From the NCBI RefSeq assembly GCF_030263935.1, contig NZ_CP127162.1, forward strand, positions 1,435,501-1,499,500: DNA of 64,000 nt, written 5' to 3'. The position numbers and the translations under genes are program-made. Source of the DNA: Paenibacillus polygoni. Lineage in GTDB: Bacteria > Bacillota > Bacilli > Paenibacillales > Paenibacillaceae. Numbering within the stretch: position 1 is the first letter of the stretch; each line of letters starts with the position of its first letter. Under the pieces are notes generated by a model. That model ran no database searches and was not told the origin of the DNA. It worked only from the letters and a program-made list of their open reading frames with translations. Of the stretch, positions 42,058-51,325 are shown one piece after another.

Positions 42058-44508
42058 GTGAGAGTATCTACAGAGTGGTTGTCTGATTATATATCTCTTG
42101 AAAATGTAGCTCCGGAAGATCTGGCTGAGCGTATTACAAGAGCGGGGATTGAAATTGATGCAGTGGAAAACCGTAACCAAGGAATTACGAAAGTTGTAGT
42201 CGGTTACGTGAAGAGTAAAGAAAAACATCCGGATGCGGATAAACTTAATATTTGTAAAGTCGATGCAGGTCTTGAAGAAGAACTTCAAATTGTATGCGGC
42301 GCGAAAAATGTAGATGCAGGTCAAAAAGTACCGGTAGCTATGATCGGAGCCAAACTTCCCGGCGGTCTTGATATCAAAAAAGCAAAACTGCGCGGGGTAT
42401 TATCCCAAGGGATGATTTGTTCTGCGAAAGAGCTGGGACTGAATGATAAATTGCTGCCAAAAGAACAACAAGAAGGCATTCTTGTTCTGCCTTCCGATCT
42501 TGAACCAGGTACGCCGATCGAACAAGTACTCGGTCTTAATGATCAAGTGCTCGAACTTGATTTGACACCAAACCGTTCTGACGCATTATCAATGATTGGT
42601 GCAGCTTACGAAGTGAGCGCGATTTTAGGCAGAGAAATTACTTTGCCAAAACCGGAAGAACAATTGACAGAATCGGGTTCCCCAGCAGCGGAGCATATCT
42701 CAGTAACGGTGAATGCGCCTGAGCTCTGCACTCACTACGCTGCTCGCTATATTACCGGAGTACAGATTGCTCCTTCTCCACTGTGGATGCAAAATCGTCT
42801 TATGGCAGCGGGTATTCGTCCAATTAATAATATTGTGGATATTACGAACTATGTCATGCTTGAATATGGACAGCCTTTACATGCATTCGATGCAGATAGC
42901 CTTGCTCACGGTAACATTGTTGTACGTACGGCAGCTGAAGGCGAAACAATGGTGACCCTTGACGGACAAGAACGCAAGTTGAAAGAAACGATGCTTCTTA
43001 TTACCGATGGTGAAAAACCGGTTGCAATCGCAGGGGTGATGGGCGGAGAAAACTCCGAAGTAACAAGTAGTACGGTTAACCTGTTGCTCGAATCTGCTAA
43101 ATTTGATGGAACAACGGTTCGTAAAACATCTCGTGATCTTGGGCTTCGCTCGGAATCTAGTCTTCGTTTTGAGAAAAATGTAGATCCGAACTCCGTCATT
43201 CCAGCACTGAACCGCGCAGCATCTCTGATCGCTCAGTATGCAGCGGGTACGGTACATCCAGGGGTTGTAGAATCTGCACCCGCTCAAACAGAAGAGCTTG
43301 TGATTTCTTTATCTACTGATAAAGTGAATCAATATCTGGGAACCCTGCTCACAACAGAAGAGATTAAAGCGATCTTCGATCGTCTTCATTTTGCATATGA
43401 GGTATCATCTGGTGATGAAATTAAAGTAACTGTTCCTACCCGCCGCGGTGATATTACCCGTGATGTAGATTTGATTGAAGAAGTAGCAAGGTTATATGGA
43501 TATGACCTTATTCCAACAACCGTAATTGAAGGTCCAACTACACCAGGTTCCTTCACGAAGGAACAAACGATTCGCCGTGCGCTTCGCGCTCTTCTTTCAA
43601 ATGGCGGTTATCATGAAGTGATCAGTTACTCTTTCGTAAATCCGGTGCGCGGTTCATTGTTCTCGGAACTTACCAAAGGCAGTCACTCTGTTAAACTGGC
43701 TATGCCGATGAGTGAAGAGCAAAGTGTGCTGAGAACTAGCATTTTGCCGCAGATGCTTTCCGCAGCAGAATACAACCGAAATCGTAAACAGGACAGTCTG
43801 GCACTTTTCGAGATCGGAAATGTGTTCTATACAGAAGAAGAAAGCTTGACAAAACAGCCGCGTGAAATTCCTGCACTATCCCTGCTTCTTAGTGGGAATC
43901 GTGTAGAAAAACAGTGGAATACGTCTGTACAAAAAGTAGACTTCTTTGATCTTAAGGGAGCTATTGAGACTATTTTTGCTTACCTTGGTCTTGATAAAAA
44001 CGTGTCCTATGTTGCAAATGAACCGAAGGACTTCCATCCGGGACGTTCAGCCTCTATTTATCTAAATGTAGAAGGTAAAGATGCGATCCTGATCGGAACA
44101 TTGGGGCAGGTTCATCCTGAAATTCAAAACAGCTATGATCTGGCGGATACGTATGTTGCCGAATTATCGCTTGAAGCAATCTATGAATATGCTAGACCTG
44201 CACTTGTGTATCGGGAGCTTCCTCGTTTCCCTGCTGTTGAACGTGATATTGCAGTTGTCGTTGAGGAGAATGTTGAAGCAGGAGCAATGCTTGCATCGAT
44301 TCGCGATTCGGCAGGAGAACTGTTACAATCAGTTCAGGTGTTCGATATCTTTACTGGAGAAAAACTAGGTCTTGGTAAGAAAAGTGTTGCTCTTGCCCTG
44401 ACATACCGTCACCATGAACATACGCTGACAGAAGAAGAAATTACAGCCGTTCATAGTAAAGTAGTAGAAGATCTTTCTACTCGTTTTGGAGCCGAACTCC
44501 GAAAATAA
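42058..44508 (+). CDS. pheT: Phenylalanyl-tRNA synthetase beta subunit
   Basis: The 816-residue beta subunit contains, in order, the B1 core start (MRVSTEWLSDYISLE), the OB-fold tRNA-binding domain (about 40-150), the B3/B4 editing domain with QPLHAFDAD near 275, the B5 domain with the DVDLIEEVARLYGYD motif near 472, and the C-terminal anticodon-binding FDX-ACB domain (about 720-815). It edits mischarged Tyr-tRNA-Phe and binds tRNA. It starts with GTG 42058, preceded by GAAGGAAG. Its length is normal for the family. It is the second gene of the T-box operon and is followed by a strong terminator. Confidence 0.97.
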   Translation: MRVSTEWLSDYISLENVAPEDLAERITRAGIEIDAVENRNQGITKVVVGYVKSKEKHPDADKLNICKVDAGLEEELQIVCGAKNVDAGQKVPVAMIGAKLPGGLDIKKAKLRGVLSQGMICSAKELGLNDKLLPKEQQEGILVLPSDLEPGTPIEQVLGLNDQVLELDLTPNRSDALSMIGAAYEVSAILGREITLPKPEEQLTESGSPAAEHISVTVNAPELCTHYAARYITGVQIAPSPLWMQNRLMAAGIRPINNIVDITNYVMLEYGQPLHAFDADSLAHGNIVVRTAAEGETMVTLDGQERKLKETMLLITDGEKPVAIAGVMGGENSEVTSSTVNLLLESAKFDGTTVRKTSRDLGLRSESSLRFEKNVDPNSVIPALNRAASLIAQYAAGTVHPGVVESAPAQTEELVISLSTDKVNQYLGTLLTTEEIKAIFDRLHFAYEVSSGDEIKVTVPTRRGDITRDVDLIEEVARLYGYDLIPTTVIEGPTTPGSFTKEQTIRRALRALLSNGGYHEVISYSFVNPVRGSLFSELTKGSHSVKLAMPMSEEQSVLRTSILPQMLSAAEYNRNRKQDSLALFEIGNVFYTEEESLTKQPREIPALSLLLSGNRVEKQWNTSVQKVDFFDLKGAIETIFAYLGLDKNVSYVANEPKDFHPGRSASIYLNVEGKDAILIGTLGQVHPEIQNSYDLADTYVAELSLEAIYEYARPALVYRELPRFPAVERDIAVVVEENVEAGAMLASIRDSAGELLQSVQVFDIFTGEKLGLGKKSVALALTYRHHEHTLTEEEITAVHSKVVEDLSTRFGAELRK

Positions 44509-44584
44509 GGATATGACGAGCTTGACGTGTAAGTTTCTATGTTTCTCCTTTATTTTTTGAGGAATTAATTGAAGGAATTGCTCT

Positions 44585-44630
44585 AAGTCACATCGAATCC
44601 TTAAAGATAAAGGCTTCGATGTGACTTTTT
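44585..44630 (+). terminator. Terminator of the pheS-pheT operon
   Basis: AAGTCACATCGAA (44585-44597) pairs perfectly with TTCGATGTGACTT (44615-44627), followed by T residues. Confidence 0.92.
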
Positions 44631-44721
44631 GTTTAGGGATCTTTATACTTACACTTATAACCTAATAAATAGGGTTACATCATCTAAGAATCAACATACA
44701 GACTTGAAGGAGGGCACAACT

Positions 44722-47700
44722 GTGACTACACCTGATCGTACACGCGTTACCGTAGAGATCTACGGAACTACTTATAAATTGGTCGGCAGCAGTGCCGAAT
44801 ATATGAAACAAGTGGCCAGTATGGTCGATGAAAGAATGAACACCATTTCTAAAAATCATGCCAGACTGGATACTCCAAGACTTGCAGTACTCACTGCAGT
44901 ACATATGGCAGAAGAGTCTCTTCAGGTTCAGCAAGTAAAGAATGAACTGAAGATGGTCACTGGTGAACGTACTCAGCTTGTTACTGAGCTGGATAAACTC
45001 AAAACGACTTATGAACAACAAAAAGAAAAATTAGAGCAGTTTGAAACGGCTGCGAAAGAGATGGAGAAAGAAAAGCAATCTGCTCAGCAAGCACTGGCTC
45101 AGCTTGAGAGTGTTCGTGCCGAAGAACAAAAAGCACTCAAAGCTCAGCTTGAAGAAGCTCTTGCGAAGGTTTCACTTCGGGAGGGAGAATTAAAACAGGC
45201 GAAGCAAAATAATACGGAACTCTCTACTCGTATGCAGCAGAACGATAAAAAGTGGCAGCAACAATTATCGGACAAACAAAAAGAGCATACGGCAGCGCTT
45301 GAGGCTCGGCGTAAGGAAGTGCTGGCTGAAGCAGAGCAAAAGCAGAAGAAACTTCAAGAAGAAGCAGATCAAAAGCAAAGGAAACTTCAAGAAGAAGCAG
45401 ACGCAAAAGTGAAAGAGCTGAATGTACTCCTGAGTCAGCGTTCGGCTGAACTAAATAAAGTGGTTCAAGAACGTAAAACACTTGAAACTAAATTCCAGAC
45501 CGATCAACAGAATTGGGAAAAACAACTTAAGGCAAACAAAGAACATTGGGAGAAACAGCTCCAAACAGATAAACAAAATTGGGATAAAGAACTTCAAATT
45601 AAACTTAAAAACCTTACGGAGCAACACCAGCGTAAACAGCAGGAACTTGAGAACAATTGGCAACAATTGAAAAAAGACCTTGAGAAGAAATTGGAACGTA
45701 AGGAACAGGAACGTGCGGCTGCAGATCAAGCGCTGCAAGATTATAAACAGCAAGCTGCAGAAGAATTACAAACCATGCAGGAACTGGCTGACACCGAAAT
45801 TCGTGAAGCTCGCACCGCAGCTGACGAACAGATTCGCCTTGCAGAAGCACAGCTGCAATCGAAGCTTGAACAATGGCAAGAACAGCATGCGCTTGATATC
45901 GAATCCATCAAAGCAGAGGCTCAGGCAGAAGCAGAGAAGAGTATTAATGAAGTTATGGAAATGCTCACGGAGACCGAAGAAAAGCATGCAAATGTAATTT
46001 CATCACTTAAAGCAGATGCGCTAGAGCGTACAGAACAGCTGGAACATCGTCTTCAACAAGCAAATGATGATCTGGAAGCAGAACGCGAAAGATCAGAAGA
46101 ACAGCTTCAAGAATTGAAGAAGGAAATGGAAGCTAAAGTGCAAGAGGCTGAGCGCCTTGCGTTGGAAGAAGCAGAGAAAGCCGAGACAGAAGCGTATGAA
46201 CTGTACAAAACAGAACTGAATAACACGAAACAGCAAATGATGGCTGATCATGATAAGAAAGAGCAGAAACTTCTTCAAGAATTGGCTCAATTGCAGGAGA
46301 GTCTCGAAAACGAGCGAAAAGAAGCGAGTTTACAGCTTGAAGAAGCGATGAGGGTACTATCTGAAGAAGAAGAAGGGCGCAAACAATTGACGGCTGTATT
46401 AGAAGAGGAGAAGGCTCGAATCCAGAAACTTGAATCTTTGAATGTTGCTGCGGAAGAGAACATTTCAAAACATACGCGCCGAATACAGGAACTTGAACAA
46501 CAGATTACGGAAACCAAAGAAAACAGTGTTGCTCTGCAGAGAAAGCTTCATGCAGCTGAACAAGATCGTTCGAAAGCACAGGAAAGAATAGAAGAGCTGA
46601 AACAAAAAGTACAACAAGCAGCTGAAAGGGAAACAGCGAGTACTGCGCTCATCCGTAAATTGCAGGAGCAACAAGCGACTAGCCAGCAGGAATTGAATAA
46701 AATGAAACAAGCGGGAGTCAAAGCGGAAGAGGAACAGCGCCGATTGCAAAAAGTACTCGAACAAGCTCATGCGGCAACCCGTAAATTACAAAGTGAAATT
46801 GCAACACTTACGGAAAGTGAAAAAAATTGGAGAATCATTGCGGAACAAAGAAAACAGGAGATTAGTCAGCTGGAGAATGACGTCTTAGAAAGTGCAGAGC
46901 AATTGGAGTCTGCAGAAGCGCGTCATCGCGAATTACAGCAGAAGCTGAATAGCGCTCAAGAGGAAGCACAAAAAGCGCAACAGCAGGCCGATCATCTTAG
47001 AGAACAGTTGTCTGTTCTTGACGGTAAGTATGCTGAACTGAATGATCAATTTGAATCTTCTGTAGAAGAGGCTCAGCAGCATCTTCAAATGTCAGAGCAA
47101 TACGAACAAGAGTTGCAGCGGCTTCGTAAAGATCTAAATATTCGTGAAGCTGAACTGAAAGATACCAAAGAAGAAGTGAATAATACGCAGTCTCTGCTCA
47201 ATAAAGCTGAAGAAGAAGCGATTGAATGGCAATTAAGATGTGAAGAGCTTACAGAAGCGGAGTCCAAGCTTCAGCAGGAACGCAAACAATTGGAAGAGGA
47301 ACAGAAACAACTTCGCAGTCAACTTAGAGATTGGGCTGAGAAAGAACAGGAATGGACAAATCAGCAGGAGCGAATGGATCAAGAGAATAAGGAACTTCAG
47401 CGCGAATATCAGTATCTCATGAACCAACAAGCTGATTGGGAAGCAAATCGCAAGCATCTAGAGGAAGAAGTGAAGAGCTGGCAGAAACAAATTGCAGCTG
47501 GTAATGATAGATTGCTTGAATTATCCTATGAGAAAAATGAAGCGATCTCTCGTTCTTCTTCACTCGAAAGCGATAAAAAAGCACTTGAAACCGAACTTCA
47601 GGAAATTATGGAGCGTTATGAAATAACCGCACACCAGTTGAGGCTCCTAGAAGTTGAACGTGAAATGCATCAAGATAAATCAGAAGATTTGGCGAGTGAA

Positions 47701-47784
47701 TACCGTAAACTGCAAGAAGAGTATGCTAAACTCCAAACGGAGTATAATGAATGGATTGAACTGATTGAGCAGGATCAAAACTAA
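44722..47784 (+). CDS. zapA: Giant ZapA: cell-division ZapA domain fused to a very long coiled coil
   Basis: Residues 1-75 are a ZapA domain (TRVTVEIYGTTYKLVGSS, EYMKQVASMVDERM, LDTPRLAVLTAVHMAEESL). ZapA promotes lateral association of FtsZ filaments at the division septum and is normally about 85-110 residues. Here the frame runs on without interruption for about 950 more residues of Glu/Lys/Gln/Ala-rich coiled coil, 1020 in total. Two 11-residue repeat blocks are visible: KLQEEAD units near residue 210-225, and tryptophans at 265, 276 and 287. GTG 44722 is chosen because AAGGAGGG precedes it and the ZapA domain begins there. It sits after pheT, its usual place in Bacilli. I infer a septal scaffold. 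A fused gene error seems unlikely because no frameshift signs occur. Confidence 0.88.
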   Translation: MTTPDRTRVTVEIYGTTYKLVGSSAEYMKQVASMVDERMNTISKNHARLDTPRLAVLTAVHMAEESLQVQQVKNELKMVTGERTQLVTELDKLKTTYEQQKEKLEQFETAAKEMEKEKQSAQQALAQLESVRAEEQKALKAQLEEALAKVSLREGELKQAKQNNTELSTRMQQNDKKWQQQLSDKQKEHTAALEARRKEVLAEAEQKQKKLQEEADQKQRKLQEEADAKVKELNVLLSQRSAELNKVVQERKTLETKFQTDQQNWEKQLKANKEHWEKQLQTDKQNWDKELQIKLKNLTEQHQRKQQELENNWQQLKKDLEKKLERKEQERAAADQALQDYKQQAAEELQTMQELADTEIREARTAADEQIRLAEAQLQSKLEQWQEQHALDIESIKAEAQAEAEKSINEVMEMLTETEEKHANVISSLKADALERTEQLEHRLQQANDDLEAERERSEEQLQELKKEMEAKVQEAERLALEEAEKAETEAYELYKTELNNTKQQMMADHDKKEQKLLQELAQLQESLENERKEASLQLEEAMRVLSEEEEGRKQLTAVLEEEKARIQKLESLNVAAEENISKHTRRIQELEQQITETKENSVALQRKLHAAEQDRSKAQERIEELKQKVQQAAERETASTALIRKLQEQQATSQQELNKMKQAGVKAEEEQRRLQKVLEQAHAATRKLQSEIATLTESEKNWRIIAEQRKQEISQLENDVLESAEQLESAEARHRELQQKLNSAQEEAQKAQQQADHLREQLSVLDGKYAELNDQFESSVEEAQQHLQMSEQYEQELQRLRKDLNIREAELKDTKEEVNNTQSLLNKAEEEAIEWQLRCEELTEAESKLQQERKQLEEEQKQLRSQLRDWAEKEQEWTNQQERMDQENKELQREYQYLMNQQADWEANRKHLEEEVKSWQKQIAAGNDRLLELSYEKNEAISRSSSLESDKKALETELQEIMERYEITAHQLRLLEVEREMHQDKSEDLASEYRKLQEEYAKLQTEYNEWIELIEQDQN
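45348..45401 (+). repeat. 33-bp direct repeat in the ZapA coiled coil
   Basis: A nearly identical 21-base stretch coding KLQEEAD occurs at 45348-45368 and 45381-45401, one 11-codon unit apart. It is recent enough for the DNA, not just the protein, to match. Confidence 0.8.
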
Positions 47785-47827
47785 TGCAGCTTTTATTCAC
47801 TAGAAGAAGCATTGTATAATTCATTGT

Positions 47828-47873
47828 AAAAGACCCTCGTGCCAGGCTAGTCAGCCTTGCGCGAGGGTCTTTT
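47828..47873. terminator. Bidirectional terminator between zapA and the cupredoxin gene
   Basis: AAAAGACCCTCG (47828-47839) pairs with CGAGGGTCTTTT (47862-47873), with A- and T-tracts on both sides. Confidence 0.9.
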
Positions 47874-47879
47874 GTATTG

Positions 47880-48263
47880 CTATTCTTCCACAATAATTTT
47901 AGATATCATTGAGGAGTGACCTTTACCGCAGAAAATAGAACAGGCAACTTCAAATTCGCCAGTCTCTTTCGGGGTAATCACAGTAGAACTCTCTTTCGTG
48001 TCGAGCTGCACGCCGAGTCCTGGTACAATAATTCCATGGTTCCCTTCTACGTTTTCAAAAACAATACGAACGGGAACTCCTTTTTTTATACGGTATTCAG
48101 GTTGATCAAATTCGTAATTTGTTGCTTTAATAGTAATTTCTTCACTTGCTGCCACATCTGGTTCCGTAATTCCGCTGTCTGAACCCGATTTCGAGTCTTG
48201 ACCGCATGCAGCAAGTACGAATAGTAACATTGCACTGAGAAGTAGTACGATTGCTTTTTTCAA
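47880..48263 (-). CDS. Lipoprotein with stand-alone CuA-type cupredoxin domain
   Basis: This 127-residue lipoprotein starts with KKAIVLLLSAMLLFVLAAC (lipobox cysteine about residue 20). A cupredoxin fold follows, with GNHGIIVPGLGVQLD and then ACSIFCGKGHSSM. The spacing Cx3Cx3HxxM plus the upstream His is the complete ligand set of the binuclear CuA centre of cytochrome oxidase subunit II, including the GLGVQLD region that follows the first His. There are no membrane helices of a true CoxB and no oxidase genes nearby. It may carry electrons or copper at the outer face of the membrane. I chose TTG 48263 because GGGAGGTTC lies upstream and the signal peptide is then correct; an upstream ATG lacks a ribosome site. 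Confidence 0.87.
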   Translation of the reverse strand: MKKAIVLLLSAMLLFVLAACGQDSKSGSDSGITEPDVAASEEITIKATNYEFDQPEYRIKKGVPVRIVFENVEGNHGIIVPGLGVQLDTKESSTVITPKETGEFEVACSIFCGKGHSSMISKIIVEE

Positions 48264-48376
48264 GAGTGAGAACCTCCCATAAAAATATTTTAGGTACATA
48301 CATCTTTATGATACCGTAGTTCTTCTCGGGGTGAACGTTCCAATTACGTCATATTTTTGAATTATCGAACAATAAA

Positions 48377-48423
48377 AACAGCAAAAAGGTCTCCTTCATG
48401 AAGAAGAAGACCTTTTTGCTGTT
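48377..48423. terminator. Bidirectional-looking hairpin after the YvlD-like gene
   Basis: AACAGCAAAAAGGTCT (48377-48392) pairs with AGACCTTTTTGCTGTT (48408-48423). It lies 13 bases beyond the leftward stop at 48436. Confidence 0.85.
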
Positions 48424-48435
48424 ATGTTCCATTGA

Positions 48436-48783
48436 TTAATGTTTTTTGGCTGCATCGAATGGAGTTGGGACAAAAATATCAATGATCCCAATCACAAGGG
48501 CTGCTAGAAGAGCACCGAGAATACTTGCGGATACATCGTTAACAATATATTGGGATAACCAGATGACAAGCGCACTAACTAGGAATCCCACGATCCCCCG
48601 ACCAAAGGGAGATACTCTCTTGCCGAAAATACTTTCGACCACCCATCCGAGTAGTGCGATGACCAGTGCTAACAGTAGTGCACTGCCAAAACCGTGTACA
48701 GAGAAACCAGGAACGATCCAACTTACCAGCAACAATACAATTGCTGCCACAATAAAACGAACAATTGCCCCTAAAATTGACAT
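48436..48783 (-). CDS. Small membrane protein of the phage_holin_4_2 / YvlD family
   Basis: This 115-residue protein consists of about four hydrophobic helices with short loops: FIVAAIVLLLVSWIVPGF, LLLALVIALLGWVVESIFG, IVGFLVSALVIWLSQYIV and ILGALLAALVIGIIDIFVPTPF. That is the PF04020 (phage holin family 4) pattern, found chromosomally in most Firmicutes as YvlD. There is no phage context here, so the name should not be taken to mean a prophage. ATG 48783 has TAGGAGG eight bases upstream. YvlD proteins are linked to envelope stress regulons, though their function is not settled. Single gene, divergent from mutS2. Confidence 0.85.
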   Translation of the reverse strand: MSILGAIVRFIVAAIVLLLVSWIVPGFSVHGFGSALLLALVIALLGWVVESIFGKRVSPFGRGIVGFLVSALVIWLSQYIVNDVSASILGALLAALVIGIIDIFVPTPFDAAKKH

Positions 48784-48939
48784 ATCATATAACCTCCTAA
48801 GATTTTGATGTATTCTTGGGTATGCAGAACCTATTATGTAGCAAATCGACACAAATTATGTGTAGATTTGATTTCTCAAATGGCGCAAGTCCTGCTCATT
48901 CGGTATAATGAAATATAGAGCCTGAGAGGAGTTGTCACA

Positions 48940-51297
48940 TTGGATTCGAAAATTTTGCATACGTTAGAATATCGTAAAATTTTAAATACAATATCTCTAT
49001 ACACACAAACCGAGATAGGTAAACATAAAGCGGAAAGTTTAATGCCTGTATCTGATCTTGAAGAAGTGAAATCTTTGCTTACCGGAACAGACCAAGCTGT
49101 GGCTGTAGATCGTTTAAAAGGGATTCCTTCTTTTACGGGAGTGACCGATATTACATCGGCTGTGAAAAGAGCTCGAATCGGAGGAACACTCAGCCCTCAT
49201 GAGTTGCTTGCAGTTCATAATACGGTTCATACGGCACGCAGGATTAAACGAATCCTTCACAGCATGGAAGATGAGATTGAGATCAGCAAGTTGTCATTTT
49301 TAAGCGAACAGATTTCAGAACAAAAACCGCTGGAAGATGCCATTAAATCTTGTATCAGCGAAACAGCAGAGGTGCTGGATTCTGCGAGTTCCGCATTATC
49401 ACAAATCCGAAGAGAACTTCGGTCAGGTGAATCACGGATTAGAGAAAAACTTGACTCCATGATTCGTTCATCTACGGTTTCTAAAATGTTACAAGATCAG
49501 CTGATTACGATTCGCGGGGATCGGTTTGTTATCCCTGTAAAAGCGGAGTATCGCGCCCACTTCGGTGGTATTGTTCATGACCAATCAGGATCGGGGGCTA
49601 CTTTGTTTATAGAACCGGAATCCATCGTTGCGATGAACAACAAGCTGAGAGAGACACGTTTAGCAGAAGAACGCGAAATAGAAGTTATTTTGCAGAAATT
49701 GACTGCTCTTGTAGGCGAACAATCCGAGTGGCTCATTGATGATGTCGAATTGTTGGGAACCCTTGATTTCATTTTTGCGAAGGGTCGGGTTGCCCGTGAA
49801 ATGAAAGCGACACTGCCAATCATGAATGATCGCGGGTTTATGAAGATCAAAAAAGGGCGTCATCCTTTAATCCCACTGGATAAAGTGGTACCGACGGATC
49901 TTGAACTTGGAAATTCATATAGTTCGATCATTGTGACAGGACCGAATACAGGAGGGAAGACGGTTACCCTTAAAACGGTTGGTCTCCTCAGTCTTATGGC
50001 GATGTCAGGGTTATTTGTGCCTGCTGAAGATGGAAGTCAGCTATGTGTTTTTGATGCGATCTATGCTGATATCGGTGACGAGCAAAGTATTGAACAAAGT
50101 CTCAGTACGTTTTCAAGCCATATGACGAATATCATTCGCATTCTATCCCAGATGACACCGAAAAGTTTGGTTCTTTTGGATGAGCTGGGCGCAGGGACAG
50201 ATCCTGCTGAAGGTTCTGCGCTTGCGATCTCTATTCTTGAGCATATTCACTCTACAGGTTGTCGTATGATTGCAACAACTCATTATAGTGAACTAAAAGC
50301 ATATGCATACGAACGAAAAGGAATTATTAATGCGAGCATGGAGTTTGATGTCGCGTCACTAAGTCCGACGTACCGCCTATTAATTGGTGTACCTGGCCGT
50401 AGTAATGCCTTTGCGATCGCTGAACGTTTAGGTCTGCAATCGGACATTCTCGACTATGCACGCGGTGAAGTGAAAGAGGAAGATCAGCGTGTTGAGAATA
50501 TGATCGCATCCCTTGAAGATAACCGGCTTAAAGCCGAGCAGGAACATGATAAAGCTCAGCAAATTCGTGCAGAACTGGAGCAGCTTCGAAGTCAGCATGA
50601 ACATGAAATTAAAAAACTGGAAGAACAACGTGAGAAATGGTTAACGAAGGCGGAACAAGAAGCTCGCGATATCGTAGCCAAAGCACGTCAAGAATCCGAA
50701 AAAATCATTCATGATCTTAGAAAAATGGCACTTGAAGAAGGTGCTTCTGTCAAAGAGCATAAGTTGATTGCTGCACGTAAAGGGCTCGAAGAAGCGGAGC
50801 CGGCAGAACGCAAGAAAAAAGTGAAGAAGGCAGCGGAGACCAAAAAAATTGGTCTTGGTGATGAAGTGAAGGTCAGCAGTTTGAATCAAAAAGGTCATGT
50901 GGTTGAATTGTCTGACAAAGAGGCACTTGTTCAAATAGGCATTATGAAGATGAAAATAGCTGTCTCCGATCTGGAACTAATTGAAACATCGCAAAAAGCA
51001 TCGACTCAGGTCCAGCGCCATGTTACCGCGGTGAAACGGACTCGTGATGATAATGTGCGTTCTGAACTTGATTTGCGTGGAGCGAATCTTGAAGAAGCAC
51101 TGATTGAAGCAGATCGTTTTATTGACGAAGCATTTTTATCTAACTTAGGACAAGTGTACTTAATTCACGGTAAAGGAACAGGAGTACTCCGTACAGGAAT
51201 TCAGGATTATTTAAGAAAACACAAAAATGTCAAAAGCTATCGTCTTGGAAATTATGGAGAAGGCGGTTCCGGTGTGACCGTTGTTGAACTGAAATAA
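48940..51297 (+). CDS. mutS2: MutS2 ATPase/endonuclease (Smr domain)
   Basis: This 785-residue protein is MutS2, which lacks the mismatch-recognition domains of MutS1. It acts on recombination intermediates and, in Bacillus, on collided ribosomes. It shows the MutS core helices, the ATPase with Walker A TGPNTGGKTVTLKT (about residue 334), Walker B SLVLLDELGAGTDPAEG and the following TTHYSELK. A charged coiled coil (about 520-620) comes next, and then the C-terminal Smr nuclease domain with LDLRG and the HGKGTGVLR motif. TTG 48940 is the start, with GAGAGGAG upstream. In Bacillus the order is zapA-cvpA-polX-mutS2. Here cvpA and polX are missing and two inverted genes occupy the spot. Confidence 0.95.
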   Translation: MDSKILHTLEYRKILNTISLYTQTEIGKHKAESLMPVSDLEEVKSLLTGTDQAVAVDRLKGIPSFTGVTDITSAVKRARIGGTLSPHELLAVHNTVHTARRIKRILHSMEDEIEISKLSFLSEQISEQKPLEDAIKSCISETAEVLDSASSALSQIRRELRSGESRIREKLDSMIRSSTVSKMLQDQLITIRGDRFVIPVKAEYRAHFGGIVHDQSGSGATLFIEPESIVAMNNKLRETRLAEEREIEVILQKLTALVGEQSEWLIDDVELLGTLDFIFAKGRVAREMKATLPIMNDRGFMKIKKGRHPLIPLDKVVPTDLELGNSYSSIIVTGPNTGGKTVTLKTVGLLSLMAMSGLFVPAEDGSQLCVFDAIYADIGDEQSIEQSLSTFSSHMTNIIRILSQMTPKSLVLLDELGAGTDPAEGSALAISILEHIHSTGCRMIATTHYSELKAYAYERKGIINASMEFDVASLSPTYRLLIGVPGRSNAFAIAERLGLQSDILDYARGEVKEEDQRVENMIASLEDNRLKAEQEHDKAQQIRAELEQLRSQHEHEIKKLEEQREKWLTKAEQEARDIVAKARQESEKIIHDLRKMALEEGASVKEHKLIAARKGLEEAEPAERKKKVKKAAETKKIGLGDEVKVSSLNQKGHVVELSDKEALVQIGIMKMKIAVSDLELIETSQKASTQVQRHVTAVKRTRDDNVRSELDLRGANLEEALIEADRFIDEAFLSNLGQVYLIHGKGTGVLRTGIQDYLRKHKNVKSYRLGNYGEGGSGVTVVELK

Positions 51298-51325
51298 GAA
51301 GGTTCTATAAGTACAGGAGGATCTC

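Noticed and set aside
45451-47457. Several hydrophobic-looking reading frames on the minus strand across the giant zapA gene
   Set aside because: They are mirror images of the Glu/Lys/Gln-rich coiled coil, whose complement codes Phe, Leu and Ser. None has a convincing ribosome site.
48436-48783. Prophage remnant suggested by the 'holin' family name
   Set aside because: The protein is the chromosomal YvlD type and no phage gene, integrase or attachment site is nearby.
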